This document shows, piece by piece, positions 8,390-15,996 of a stretch of 64,000 nucleotides of DNA (position 1 is its first letter; each line of letters opens with the position of its first letter). Under the pieces are notes generated by a model that was not told the DNA's origin, did no database searches, and saw only the letters and a program-made list of their open reading frames with translations. Source of the DNA: an uncultured Bacilli bacterium. GTDB taxonomy: Bacteria > Bacillota_I > Bacilli_A > RF39 > UBA660. Both the position numbers and the translations under genes were made by a program. The stretch lies in the NCBI GenBank assembly GCA_910584165.1, contig CAJTZU010000002.1, forward strand, positions 141,138 through 205,137, written 5' to 3'.

Positions 8390-10150
8390 ATGAAAAATAA
8401 TAAAGCACACTATTTATCAGCTTCTTTAATACTTATTACTATTTGTTTTTTAAGCATTGGGTTCTCTGCTTTTCAGGAACCTCTATTGATTGACAATGTA
8501 GGTGTTACTGTTCGATTTTTGGAAGATATGCGCATAACCGGCATTCAAGTAAATGCTTCTACTGCTGGGGTAGTTTCTAATTATGAAGATTATAATATAC
8601 ACAATTTAAAAGCTGGCATTTATTTACCAAATAAGGATTCCTCTATTACTTATAAAATAAAAACTACTAATTTTGGAAATATAGAAATGGGAATTTTTGA
8701 TATTACAGGTTTACCAAGTAATTTAACTTACGAAATACAAGAATATAATCTAAAAGAAAAGCTTTGTGATATCAATAAGAAATGTACATTAGGTTCTGAA
8801 AAAGATTTTTATTTAACGATTAAATATAAAGAGAATGGTTATGATTCTTCAAAATTGAATTATGATTTTAATTTAAATGTGGATTTTAGAGGATTTCATA
8901 AGATTGTATATATAAATATTAAAAATACTACAAATTATCCAAAAGAAGTAATGGATGGGGATAATTTAGAAATTGCATTTGCTACAGATATTCCTGGAAA
9001 AGTAAAACTTACTGGTAGTAATTCATATACTTATAATACTAATATATTATCTGTTAACAATGTAAAAGAAGATTTAACTGTAGATAGAGTATTCAGATTT
9101 TATGAAGAAATTTTGAATAGAAATCCACTATCTTCTGATTGCCCTAGTTTACCTATAACAACAGGTAAAGGGCAAGGAGCTTCTTTTTGTAAAACGACTG
9201 ATAATTATGGGGATAGTTATTACTATCGTGGCGCAGTAAAAAATAATAATGTAAAATTTGGAGGTTATTATTGGAAGATAATAAGAATAAATGGAGATAA
9301 TACTGTTAGGATGATTTATAATGGCAAAGTAAGTCAATTATCAAAACCATTAGAAAATGGAACAGATGATTCTTCTACAAATTATACTAATATAGGTTTG
9401 GGTATTTTTAATCCAGATGGTCGTGACAATGCTTATATGGGCTATATGTATGGGATGGTTAATGCTACTAGTTATCAAGATGCACATGCCAATACTAATT
9501 CTAGTACAGCAAAGAGAAAATTAGATAGTTGGTTTCTTAGTAGTGGTTTAAATAATGATTCCAATAAGAAATATTTAGCAGATAATTTATTCTGCAACGA
9601 TAGAAGTGTTTATAGTGAAACTTTATCAAACATGTCTGGTGGAATAAAGCAATTGCCTGTACATGCTAGTGGAGCAGAAAATTTCCCTGCAGATACAGGA
9701 AAAGGGTATGGAAAAAATGTTACTTTTTATGGAACTTATTATCGTATGAGATTTGAATCTCTACCAACAGTAGCAACACATTATCCTACTTTAAAATGTA
9801 TAAATAAAAATGACTCATTTACAGTATCAGATACAGTAAATGGAAATGGAGATTTAACTTATCCAATTGGGTTAATTACTATAGATGAAGCAATATTTGC
9901 TGGTTCTGCTAGATTAGTAGAGGACAATAGAAACTATCTATATACTGGATATAGATATTGGGCAATGTCTCCTGGATTTTATAATACTACTGCCTATATG
10001 GGTGGTATGATTCATCAAGGATGGATTAGTTTAGGAGCTCCTGTAACAGATGATAAATATAGATATTATCGACCAGTTATCAATATTAAAGCAGAAACTT
10101 TTCTGAAATCTGGGGATGGAACGATTAATAATCCTTATGTATTTGAATAA
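8390..10150 (+). CDS. Large secreted protein with TasA-like export signal
   Basis: 586 residues. The N-terminus (membrane segment about residues 9-27, ending SIGFSAFQEPL) has the same style as the TasA-like precursor, so it is a likely SipW substrate. The segment up to about residue 190 looks like a beta-sandwich. Residues 230-586 form a second domain rich in Tyr, Trp and Asn (GGYYWKIIRING, ending YRPVINIKAE and NNPYVFE). I recognise this as a domain common on surface proteins of gut Bacillota but cannot name it. No membrane anchor or sorting signal is seen at the C-terminus. It starts 3 nt after the previous gene and a strong terminator follows, closing the operon. Confidence 0.6.
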   Translation: MKNNKAHYLSASLILITICFLSIGFSAFQEPLLIDNVGVTVRFLEDMRITGIQVNASTAGVVSNYEDYNIHNLKAGIYLPNKDSSITYKIKTTNFGNIEMGIFDITGLPSNLTYEIQEYNLKEKLCDINKKCTLGSEKDFYLTIKYKENGYDSSKLNYDFNLNVDFRGFHKIVYINIKNTTNYPKEVMDGDNLEIAFATDIPGKVKLTGSNSYTYNTNILSVNNVKEDLTVDRVFRFYEEILNRNPLSSDCPSLPITTGKGQGASFCKTTDNYGDSYYYRGAVKNNNVKFGGYYWKIIRINGDNTVRMIYNGKVSQLSKPLENGTDDSSTNYTNIGLGIFNPDGRDNAYMGYMYGMVNATSYQDAHANTNSSTAKRKLDSWFLSSGLNNDSNKKYLADNLFCNDRSVYSETLSNMSGGIKQLPVHASGAENFPADTGKGYGKNVTFYGTYYRMRFESLPTVATHYPTLKCINKNDSFTVSDTVNGNGDLTYPIGLITIDEAIFAGSARLVEDNRNYLYTGYRYWAMSPGFYNTTAYMGGMIHQGWISLGAPVTDDKYRYYRPVINIKAETFLKSGDGTINNPYVFE

Positions 10151-10179
10151 TACTACATAGAATTATGTAGTATTTTTTT
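10150..10179 (+). terminator. Intrinsic terminator
   Basis: ATACTACATA and TATGTAGTAT form a perfect 10-bp stem with a 4-nt loop, then seven T. It closes the TasA/SipW operon. Confidence 0.9.
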
Positions 10180-10206
10180 GTATAATAAATAAAGTGAGGA
10201 AAATAT

Positions 10207-10716
10207 ATGGATAATAGAAGTAAAAAATTTGTTTTTATACCTTTTTGCCTAATGGCTCAAGCGTATCAAGCCCAAGGAATTGTAAAATATGAATGGAAAT
10301 CTTCCATTAAACCATTTATGCAATTGTTACTTGATTATGATATTAATATTATTCAAATGCCATGTGCAGAAAGTAGTTTTAATCATTCCTTGATAAGAGA
10401 ACCAAAAGGACTTAGTAAATATAATACAAAAGAATTTAATAATCATTGCGAATTATTAGCAGATAGCGTATCTAAAGAAGTCATACAATTAGTAGAAAGT
10501 GGCTATCAAGTATTAGCAATTTTAGGAATAGAACAATCACCGTCTTGTTGTGTAAATTATATTTATACCAATAAAGGGACAGAAAATAGAAAAGGTTTGT
10601 ATATGGAGAAATTGTGTGATAAAATAAAATACTTAGAAATCCCCATAATAGGAATTAATCGTAAATATATTCAAAAGTCATTAAAAGAATTAGAAAATAT
10701 TTTAAAGCATCAATAG
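10207..10716 (+). CDS. TudS-related putative desulfidase
   Basis: 169 residues resembling the CD3072 family, distant relatives of DUF523/TudS, which desulphurates thiouracil using a [4Fe-4S] cluster. Cysteines at conserved-looking places are PFCLMAQAYQ near the start, MPCAES in the middle, and EQSPSCC around residue 115. The aligned GI and GIN strands fit a Rossmann-like fold. Substrate is unknown. It stands alone between a terminator and a promoter-bearing gap. Confidence 0.6.
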   Translation: MDNRSKKFVFIPFCLMAQAYQAQGIVKYEWKSSIKPFMQLLLDYDINIIQMPCAESSFNHSLIREPKGLSKYNTKEFNNHCELLADSVSKEVIQLVESGYQVLAILGIEQSPSCCVNYIYTNKGTENRKGLYMEKLCDKIKYLEIPIIGINRKYIQKSLKELENILKHQ

Positions 10717-10719
10717 ATA

Positions 10720-10764
10720 CTCTACAAAATGTAGAGGAATTAGAAATATTCCTTATGGTATACT
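10720..10764 (+). promoter_or_regulatory. Small hairpin and extended -10 promoter
   Basis: CTCTAC (10720-10725) and GTAGAG (10731-10736) form a hairpin without a T run. An extended -10 follows (TGG then TATACT, 10756-10764), 17 nt before the next ATG. Confidence 0.45.
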
Positions 10765-10780
10765 TTAGTTGGTGATAAAA

Positions 10781-11527
10781 ATGAGTATTGGAAAAAGAAT
10801 TTCTTGTATGAGAAAAAAGAAGAACTTAACACAATCTGCTTTAGCGCATAGATTATATGTAACAGATAAAACAATATCTAGTTGGGAGTCTGATAGAACA
10901 GAACCTAGTTTAGATATTTTAATGAATTTAAGTGAAATATTAGACTGCTCTGTTTCTTATTTAATGTATGGGGATATAGAAAAACTAGATATTGAAACAG
11001 AGGTAAAAATCAAATTGACGGAGCAGGAATTTAAACACTTAGATTTTTTACTAAAAAGAGAAGCAGAATATTTAAAAGAAATTCATCATGTAGATACTTA
11101 CTATTCTCCGAAACATGAATCTTTTTTAAATCAGGATAAAATTGTAGATTGGTTACGTATTGGCGAGCGAGGTAGTAAGAAAATATTAAATTATAAACAT
11201 TGGTATGATGTACATTGTGATGAATATGAAGTTGAAATTAATGATTCTATTAATTTAGATAAAATATTTCATGCTTTACAATTAGAAAAAGTAGCGATAG
11301 TAGATAAAGTAAGGAAAACATATTTTTATCAAAATAAATATGAATTCGCATTAGACAAAGTAAAAGATTTAGGATATTTTGTAGAAATTGAAATAAAAAA
11401 TTATCAATCTTCTGTTATGGAAGAATATGATGCTTTATTAAAAGTAGCCAAATCATTTGAATTAAATTTAGATCATATAGATAAAAAAGGTTATCCTTAC
11501 GATTTAATAGAGCAGAAAGCTTCTTAG
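10781..11527 (+). CDS. XRE regulator fused to a CYTH domain
   Basis: 248 residues from the ATG at 10781; an in-frame TTG at 10769 is less likely because GGTGA lies between them. Residues 3-62 are a typical XRE/Cro helix-turn-helix (LTQSALAHRLYVTDKTISSWE). Residues 70-230 look like a CYTH triphosphate-tunnel domain: the ExExK signature is E72-T-E74-V-K76, followed by basic and acidic strands (WLRIGER, YEVEI, KVRKTYFY, FVEIEIK). CYTH domains bind triphosphates (thiamine triphosphate, ATP or polyphosphate). A DNA-binding protein sensing a triphosphate ligand is a reasonable inference. Confidence 0.65.
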   Translation: MSIGKRISCMRKKKNLTQSALAHRLYVTDKTISSWESDRTEPSLDILMNLSEILDCSVSYLMYGDIEKLDIETEVKIKLTEQEFKHLDFLLKREAEYLKEIHHVDTYYSPKHESFLNQDKIVDWLRIGERGSKKILNYKHWYDVHCDEYEVEINDSINLDKIFHALQLEKVAIVDKVRKTYFYQNKYEFALDKVKDLGYFVEIEIKNYQSSVMEEYDALLKVAKSFELNLDHIDKKGYPYDLIEQKAS

Positions 11528-11540
11528 AGGCTTTTTTCTT
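11516..11540 (+). terminator. Weak intrinsic terminator
   Basis: An interrupted AAAGC-TTCT / AGAG-GCTTT stem followed by TTTTTTC. It overlaps the end of the regulator gene. Confidence 0.5.
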
Positions 11541-11581
11541 TTTGTATTTTGTGCTATTATGAAGTTGTTAGAAGAGGTATT

Positions 11582-12112
11582 ATGGAAAATTCTAAAGAAC
11601 AATTAAGAGAGATTTATAAAATAAAGAGAAGAAATATTGAGAATAAAAAGGAAAAAGATAAGGCTATATTTTCAAAAGTAATTCGTCATTCTAAAGTGAT
11701 AAAAGCGGATACCATATTACTTTATTATGCGAAAGAAGAGGAGGTAGAAACACTTCCTTTCATTGATTATTTCCTATCTATTGGGAAAGTAGTTGGTCTT
11801 CCAAAAACGCAAGAGCAAAAGATTACTTTTTATTTATTAAAAAATAAGGAAGATGTAAAGTTGGGGAAATATAATATTTTTGAACCGATAAGCAATCAGG
11901 AAATAACAGACTATTCTAATAGCATTTGTATTGTACCTGGTATTTGTTTTGATAAAAACAATTTTAGAATAGGGTATGGCGGAGGATACTACGATAAATT
12001 TCTTAGTACTTATGATGGGTATAAAATAGGGATTATTTATCAAGAGTGTATAGTAGATAATATAAAAATAGATAAATATGATAAACAAGTTGATATTGTA
12101 ATAACGGATTAG
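11582..12112 (+). CDS. 5-formyltetrahydrofolate cyclo-ligase
   Basis: 176 residues from the ATG at 11582, preceded by GAAGAGG; the upstream in-frame start at 11549 lies in the promoter region (TGCTATTAT at 11552-11560). The protein converts 5-formyl-THF plus ATP to 5,10-methenyl-THF in cytosolic folate recycling. Family signatures are present: the N-terminal basic helix, the central strand YYAKEEEVET, and the C-terminal IGYGGGYYDKFL loop that binds substrate and metal. Length is normal for the family. The TsaC gene follows 10 nt later, so the two probably form an operon. Confidence 0.9.
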   Translation: MENSKEQLREIYKIKRRNIENKKEKDKAIFSKVIRHSKVIKADTILLYYAKEEEVETLPFIDYFLSIGKVVGLPKTQEQKITFYLLKNKEDVKLGKYNIFEPISNQEITDYSNSICIVPGICFDKNNFRIGYGGGYYDKFLSTYDGYKIGIIYQECIVDNIKIDKYDKQVDIVITD

Positions 12113-12122
12113 GAGAAGATTT

Positions 12123-12758
12123 ATGAAATTAATTTCTATGAAAGAGTTAGATGATAGAATATTAGAAGAAGTAGCTTTAGCGGTCCAACAAGGAAAGGTA
12201 GTAATTTTTCCAACAGAGACTATCTATGGAATAGGTACTAATGCTTTTGATGAGAGTGCTGTAGAAAGAATTTATAAGATAAAAGGAAGACCAGAACAAA
12301 AAGCTTTGATTGTATTAATTAATGACTATCAAATGTTAGAGCTTATTGCTTCTATTACTACAGATATAGAAAGAAATTTGATGAAGAAATTTTGGCCTGG
12401 CCCATTAACAATTATTTTTCAAAAAAAGAATATTAGTTGCCTTCCTGAAAATGTTACAGCAAGAAAAGATACAATAGCAGTTCGGATGAGTGATAATGAA
12501 ATTATAAAAAAGTTAATAGCGAAAAGTGGTGTTCCTATTGTTGCACCAAGCGCCAACCTGTCTGGTTCTTCTAGTGCTACTAAAATAAAAGAAATTATTT
12601 CTGATTTGGGGGAGCAAGTAGACTATATTTTAGATAATGGTGATATTAAGGATGAAACCCCCTCTACTATTGTAAAGGTAGAAAATGGAGAAATAAAAAT
12701 CTTGCGAGAGGGGAAAATAAAAAAAGAACAACTATTTAATATGGAATCTATTAAATAG
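12123..12758 (+). CDS. tsaC: L-threonylcarbamoyladenylate synthase (TsaC/YwlC type)
   Basis: 211 residues. It makes threonylcarbamoyl-AMP from Thr, bicarbonate and ATP, the first step of the t6A37 modification of ANN-decoding tRNAs. YrdC-domain features are visible: the FPTETIYGIG opening, the KxxGRP motif (KIKGRPEQKAL), PGPLT, and SANLSG near residue 145. It lacks the extra C-terminal Sua5 domain, so it is the short TsaC form. It lies behind the folate cyclo-ligase gene with an AGGAG site. Confidence 0.92.
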   Translation: MKLISMKELDDRILEEVALAVQQGKVVIFPTETIYGIGTNAFDESAVERIYKIKGRPEQKALIVLINDYQMLELIASITTDIERNLMKKFWPGPLTIIFQKKNISCLPENVTARKDTIAVRMSDNEIIKKLIAKSGVPIVAPSANLSGSSSATKIKEIISDLGEQVDYILDNGDIKDETPSTIVKVENGEIKILREGKIKKEQLFNMESIK

Positions 12759-12768
12759 AGGGATATTG

Positions 12769-12777
12769 TGGTATAAT
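12769..12777 (+). promoter_or_regulatory. Extended -10 promoter
   Basis: TGG plus TATAAT, 25 nt before the ATG of the small membrane protein; no clear -35. Confidence 0.5.
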
Positions 12778-12801
12778 ATAAAAAATAATAGGAGGAGTTA
12801 T

Positions 12802-12957
12802 ATGAATAGCAATAAAGGTAAATTTATCGCAATAGGATTGGTAGTACTTATTATTACTATTATCGTATTTTTATTTCTTTTATTTTCTCATAAAGAAAAT
12901 AAAAAAACTTTTGGATGGGCAAGTGTTAGTAATAAATTTGTTAATTTAAATAATTAA
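12802..12957 (+). CDS. Small membrane protein, 51 aa
   Basis: 51 residues from the ATG at 12802, chosen because AGGAGGAG lies 5 nt upstream. It has a basic N-terminus (NSNKGK), one strongly hydrophobic helix (about residues 8-28), and a short Lys- and Asn-rich tail. No family is recognised. Its own extended -10 promoter supports expression. Confidence 0.6.
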   Translation: MNSNKGKFIAIGLVVLIITIIVFLFLLFSHKENKKTFGWASVSNKFVNLNN

Positions 12958-13055
12958 GATAAGGTTATCTAGTGGTGAAGAGACAATTATATATGTAACA
13001 CATAATTTAAGAAAAAAATAAAGAAGTTTATTTTTGCTGTTGTATTAGGATTAAA

Positions 13056-13088
13056 AAAGAAAGAAAAGGATGAATTCTTTCTTTTTTT
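13056..13088 (+). terminator. Intrinsic terminator
   Basis: AAAGAAAGAA and TTCTTTCTTT form a 10-bp stem with a 9-nt loop and extra T. It sits in the 211-nt gap after the small membrane protein gene. The rest of the gap shows no other element besides a promoter near its right end. Confidence 0.65.
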
Positions 13089-13151
13089 GTGAAAAAACAT
13101 AGAAAAAAGGTAAAAAACTGTTATTTTATTGGCTAAAATCTATTTGAACTA

Positions 13152-13160
13152 TGCTATAAT
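13152..13160 (+). promoter_or_regulatory. Extended -10 promoter
   Basis: TGC plus TATAAT at 13152-13160, 18 nt before the ATG at 13178; -35 not recognisable. Confidence 0.5.
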
Positions 13161-13177
13161 GAGGTTAGGTGATAGTA

Positions 13178-13633
13178 ATGTTGTACGTAAAATACAAAGA
13201 GTTAACAAAGACATTTAATTTTTCAAATGCATTAAATAGGGAGGATCTTCCAGGTTATATTAAACATTATATTTTAGATGATGAGCAGGTATTAGTAGTA
13301 TATAAAACGGAAAGAGACCATGGTGTTTTTACGGATAAAAAAATAGTATTATTTGATAGTTTTAGAAAATATGGTGGTCAAAAGCAAATTAATACAATTC
13401 CTTATAGTGCGATAGAAACACTTTCGGTGACTTTTAGTCAAGATAGTGCGGATTTAAATATGGTATTGCATTGTGGTGTTCCAGTTCATTTTCACTTTTT
13501 AGCTACACAAGCAGAGGATAAAGTTAGGCTTCGTTTACTTTATACATGTATTAACCGAATTATTGATGACCAAGTGCCATCAAAAAGAGATATAAAAAGA
13601 TTAATGAAAGACGATGTATCTTTTGAAAGATAA
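13178..13633 (+). CDS. Putative PH-domain-like protein
   Basis: 151 residues from the ATG at 13178, with TAGGTGA upstream; an in-frame TTG/GTG upstream at 13169 is possible. The central part (VLVVYKTERDHGVFTDKKIVLFD, then INTIPYSAIETLSV) has the pattern of bacterial PH-like domains: a 'T(D/N)KRI' strand followed by 'IPYSxI'. The cytosolic function of this family is mostly unknown. No signal peptide. A strong terminator follows. Confidence 0.5.
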   Translation: MLYVKYKELTKTFNFSNALNREDLPGYIKHYILDDEQVLVVYKTERDHGVFTDKKIVLFDSFRKYGGQKQINTIPYSAIETLSVTFSQDSADLNMVLHCGVPVHFHFLATQAEDKVRLRLLYTCINRIIDDQVPSKRDIKRLMKDDVSFER

Positions 13634-13656
13634 GAATAATAAGTTCTTATCTTTTA
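13626..13656 (+). terminator. Intrinsic terminator
   Basis: AAAGATAAGAA and TTCTTATCTTT form a perfect 11-bp stem overlapping the stop codon; the T run is short. Confidence 0.75.
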
Positions 13657-13705
13657 TTTACTTCTAAAAGTTGGGGTGTTATAATAAATTTGTTTAGGAG
13701 GTTTT

Positions 13706-14905
13706 ATGATTAAACATCAACTTTTGTTAAAATATAAAGATAAATACATATGCGCAAAAGATGAAAATGAGTACGATTTTATACAAGTACCAAATTATTC
13801 TTATGCAGTGGATGCAGCTAGTGAATGGTCAAATATTAGCATTTTTGTTTCTTTACTATTAAGTGGAAATATTACTAATAATTATGAATCTATGGTTCCC
13901 CACCTGCATTTTGATTGGGAAGATTCGTTTATCTTTTGTGATTTTGATTGTTTGCACCCAATAGGTGAAAATATATGCTTATATGATATTGATGAGTTTT
14001 TAAAGATAGATACTCTACCATTAGAAGTTTTTGAAGATACTTTAGAAAGATTATCTAATCGATTAGCTTTAGTATCTTTTGAGGAGATAGAAAAAATTGA
14101 AACAGGATGGATAAAATATAATCAGGAGTTGGATAATATGGATATTCCAGAGAATCCCTATGGTTTTGGTTATGTACCAAGAGTTTCCCCTGATTTATTA
14201 GCATCTATTCGAGAAAGACATAATACGGTGACTGACCATACAGCATTACTTTTATATTCTGGTGGGAAGGATAGTACTTTATCGGCATTACGCCTTAGAA
14301 AGATGGGATACTATGTAGATTTTCTTCATTTTAATAATGGTTATATGAGAGATACAGATAAACCTTATTTAACATTTGATAGAACTTTTCGAAAACTTGA
14401 CGGATATCATTTTCCTTACGAATTTAGTGATGTTTCTGTTAAAGACTATTTTGGGGATTATTTTAGTACATGGAAAAAACAATATGGAGATATTTTAGAA
14501 GGAGGCACTATTCATTCTGAAATTAGGTGTCTATCTTGTCGTATGGCTATGTATACGAAAGCTTTTGAAATTGTTAAAAAGGGAAATTATAAGATATTAG
14601 CAGAAGGCGCCAGAATTAGTCAAAAGTTTATGTTAGAGCAGGTACCTATGATAGAGAGATTAAAAGAAATGGGCAGTGAACTTGGCTTCCAAATGCTATT
14701 TCCAGTACTAGATTTAGAAGATGATGAGAAAGAAAAACAAGAATTAATTAAAGCTGGATTTTCTTCTAAAAGTTGGGAGTCAAAATGTTTACTTGGAAGA
14801 GCAGCAATGGATAAAAGCCCAGAAGATGAAGAAAGAATTTTAGAATATTATGATAATGTTTTAAAACCAAAGGTATTGCAAAATGTTAGAAGAAGTTTGA
14901 AATAA
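13706..14905 (+). CDS. PP-loop ATP pyrophosphatase (QueC-like superfamily)
   Basis: 399 residues. The ATP-binding PP-loop SGGKDST is at residues 185-191, followed by a QueC/ExsB-like strand (LRLRKMGYYVDFLHFNNG). A CLSCRM motif is downstream (CxxC, near residue 275), and a further Cys lies at ESKCLLGR. Such enzymes adenylate a substrate and then transfer N or S, as in QueC, TtuA, TilS and ThiI. The first 180 residues are an extra domain I do not recognise, so this is not a simple QueC (about 220 residues). AGGAGG precedes the start. The YdcF gene follows after a small hairpin at 14908-14925. Confidence 0.65.
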   Translation: MIKHQLLLKYKDKYICAKDENEYDFIQVPNYSYAVDAASEWSNISIFVSLLLSGNITNNYESMVPHLHFDWEDSFIFCDFDCLHPIGENICLYDIDEFLKIDTLPLEVFEDTLERLSNRLALVSFEEIEKIETGWIKYNQELDNMDIPENPYGFGYVPRVSPDLLASIRERHNTVTDHTALLLYSGGKDSTLSALRLRKMGYYVDFLHFNNGYMRDTDKPYLTFDRTFRKLDGYHFPYEFSDVSVKDYFGDYFSTWKKQYGDILEGGTIHSEIRCLSCRMAMYTKAFEIVKKGNYKILAEGARISQKFMLEQVPMIERLKEMGSELGFQMLFPVLDLEDDEKEKQELIKAGFSSKSWESKCLLGRAAMDKSPEDEERILEYYDNVLKPKVLQNVRRSLK

Positions 14906-14936
14906 TGCACAACTATGTGCATAAAAGGGGAATAAA

Positions 14937-15599
14937 GTGAAAGAATTAGAATTAGCGAAGATTTTATGGAATTATTTATATTTAGGTGAAGAAATAAGAA
15001 AGTGTGATTGTATTTTAGGGCTTGGATGTTATGATTTGCACATTCCAGAAAAATGTGCACAACTTTATCATGATGGTTATGGAAGCTTCATTATTTTTAC
15101 AGGTGGGCTAGGAAAGTGTACAAATGGTGTTTTTAAAAAATCAGAAGCGGAAGTTTTTAGAGATATTGCTATTAATTTAGGTGTGCCAAAAGATAAAATT
15201 TTAATTGAAAATAAGTCGACAAATACAGGCGATAATTTTCGTTTTACAAAAGCATTAATAGAAGAAAAGAGACTTAATGTCCATTCTTATTTGATTGTTC
15301 AAAAACCTTATATGGAAAGAAGAGCTTATGCTGCTTTTAAAGCAATTTTACCAACTGAAGAATGTAGTGTTACTTCCCCAGATATTTCTTTTGAATCTTA
15401 TTTTAAAGAATATGAAGACAGTAATGGCAGTATTAAAGAATTACTATGTGTGATGGTAGGAGATTTACAAAGAATGAAAGTATATCCTTCTAAAGGATGG
15501 CAAATTGAACAAGATATTCCAATTACTGTATGGAGTGCCTATGAAGAATTAGTATCTATGGGATACGATAAATATGTGATTAAAGAAGAGTTGCAATAA
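14937..15599 (+). CDS. YdcF/DUF218 family protein
   Basis: 220 residues, GTG start after AAAGGGG. The family core is present: an N-terminal CILGLGCYD strand, FTGGLG near residue 58, the SEA.VFRDIAINLGVP segment, and the ENKSTNTGDN motif that in YdcF proteins lines a Rossmann-like nucleotide pocket. Family members are poorly characterised (YdcF binds S-adenosylmethionine; SanA affects envelope permeability). No signal peptide is seen here, so it is probably cytosolic. It is likely co-transcribed with the PP-loop gene. Confidence 0.8.
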   Translation: MKELELAKILWNYLYLGEEIRKCDCILGLGCYDLHIPEKCAQLYHDGYGSFIIFTGGLGKCTNGVFKKSEAEVFRDIAINLGVPKDKILIENKSTNTGDNFRFTKALIEEKRLNVHSYLIVQKPYMERRAYAAFKAILPTEECSVTSPDISFESYFKEYEDSNGSIKELLCVMVGDLQRMKVYPSKGWQIEQDIPITVWSAYEELVSMGYDKYVIKEELQ

Positions 15600-15619
15600 A
15601 TAAAAAACTATGTTAGAAT
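15591..15619 (+). promoter_or_regulatory. Promoter of the tandem leader region
   Basis: -35 TTGCAA (15591-15596), 17-nt spacer, -10 TAGAAT (15614-15619) extended by TGT at 15611-15613. It overlaps the end of the YdcF gene and would start transcripts near 15626, just before the first leader ORF. Confidence 0.65.
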
Positions 15620-15649
15620 ACATTTACATTTAAACGAAGGAGGAATATT

Positions 15650-15694
15650 ATGAACCTAGTAATATGTGCTAATAACCGTAGACGTAGCATCTAG
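15650..15694 (+). CDS. Leader peptide 1 (14 aa, NNRRR)
   Basis: A 14-codon ORF, MNLVICANNRRRSI, with an excellent AAGGAGG site. Three Arg codons in a row (cgt aga cgt) follow two Asn codons. Its stop codon overlaps the 5' arm of the following hairpin, as in attenuator leader peptides. A second copy lies 174 nt downstream with the NNRRR core kept, while the N-terminal half has changed. That points to selection on the core. Confidence 0.65.
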   Translation: MNLVICANNRRRSI

Positions 15695-15805
15695 TACTTG
15701 TTTAAGCGAAAAGTGATTTCGTGGATACAAGTACTATTCGTCGTGCTTGTATCTAAGGTTTGTAATATGAAAAGACCTATGTGTACAAGCATGGGTCTTA
15801 TTTTT
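15692..15805 (+). promoter_or_regulatory. Attenuator unit 1: competing hairpins and terminator
   Basis: Segment A TAGTACTTGT (15692-15701) pairs perfectly with ACAAGTACTA (15727-15736), enclosing an inner stem GCGAAA/TTTCGT. Segment B GATACAAG (15724-15731) instead pairs with CTTGTATC (15746-15753), so the two hairpins exclude each other. The latter strand can also pair with TACAAGC (15784-15790) in the loop and 3' arm of the terminator. The terminator stem is AAGACCTATG (15772-15781) with CATGGGTCTT (15790-15799), followed by ATTTTT. This looks like ribosome-controlled attenuation; which state is 'on' cannot be settled by eye. Confidence 0.7.
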
Positions 15806-15823
15806 ATGGAAAGGAAGAATTGT

Positions 15824-15868
15824 ATGAAAAAACTAGTATATATAAATAACCGTAGACGCATCATCTAG
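15824..15868 (+). CDS. Leader peptide 2 (14 aa, NNRRR)
   Basis: A 14-codon ORF, MKKLVYINNRRRII, with an AAGGAAG site. It has the same position relative to its hairpins and the same Asn-Asn-Arg-Arg-Arg core (cgt aga cgc) as leader 1, and identical length. The N-terminal residues differ completely from leader 1. Confidence 0.65.
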   Translation: MKKLVYINNRRRII

Positions 15869-15979
15869 TACTTGTTTAAGCGAAAAGTGATTTCGTGGAT
15901 ACAAGTACTATTCGTCGTGCTTGTATCTAAGGTTTAGAATATGAAAAGACCTATGTTACAAGCATAGGTCTTATTTTTA
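15866..15979 (+). promoter_or_regulatory. Attenuator unit 2: competing hairpins and terminator
   Basis: Same architecture as unit 1. TAGTACTTGT (15866-15875) pairs with ACAAGTACTA (15901-15910); the alternative is GATACAAG (15898-15905) with CTTGTATC (15920-15927); the terminator is AAGACCTATG (15946-15955) with CATAGGTCTT (15963-15972) and then ATTTTT. In the terminator a U-G pair of unit 1 is a U-A pair here, so the stem is kept despite the base change. The M20 peptidase gene begins 18 nt after this element. Confidence 0.7.
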
Positions 15980-15996
15980 TAGAAAGGAAAAAAGAT

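Noticed and set aside
13706..14905. Naming this queC
   Set aside because: The PP-loop fits, but an extra 180-residue N-terminal domain and no neighbouring queDEF argue against a firm name.
15650..15980. The two similar units could be read as a CRISPR-like array or tandem tRNA-like genes
   Set aside because: Only two units, each with an ORF, RBS and terminator; no spacer pattern, no cloverleaf or CCA end.
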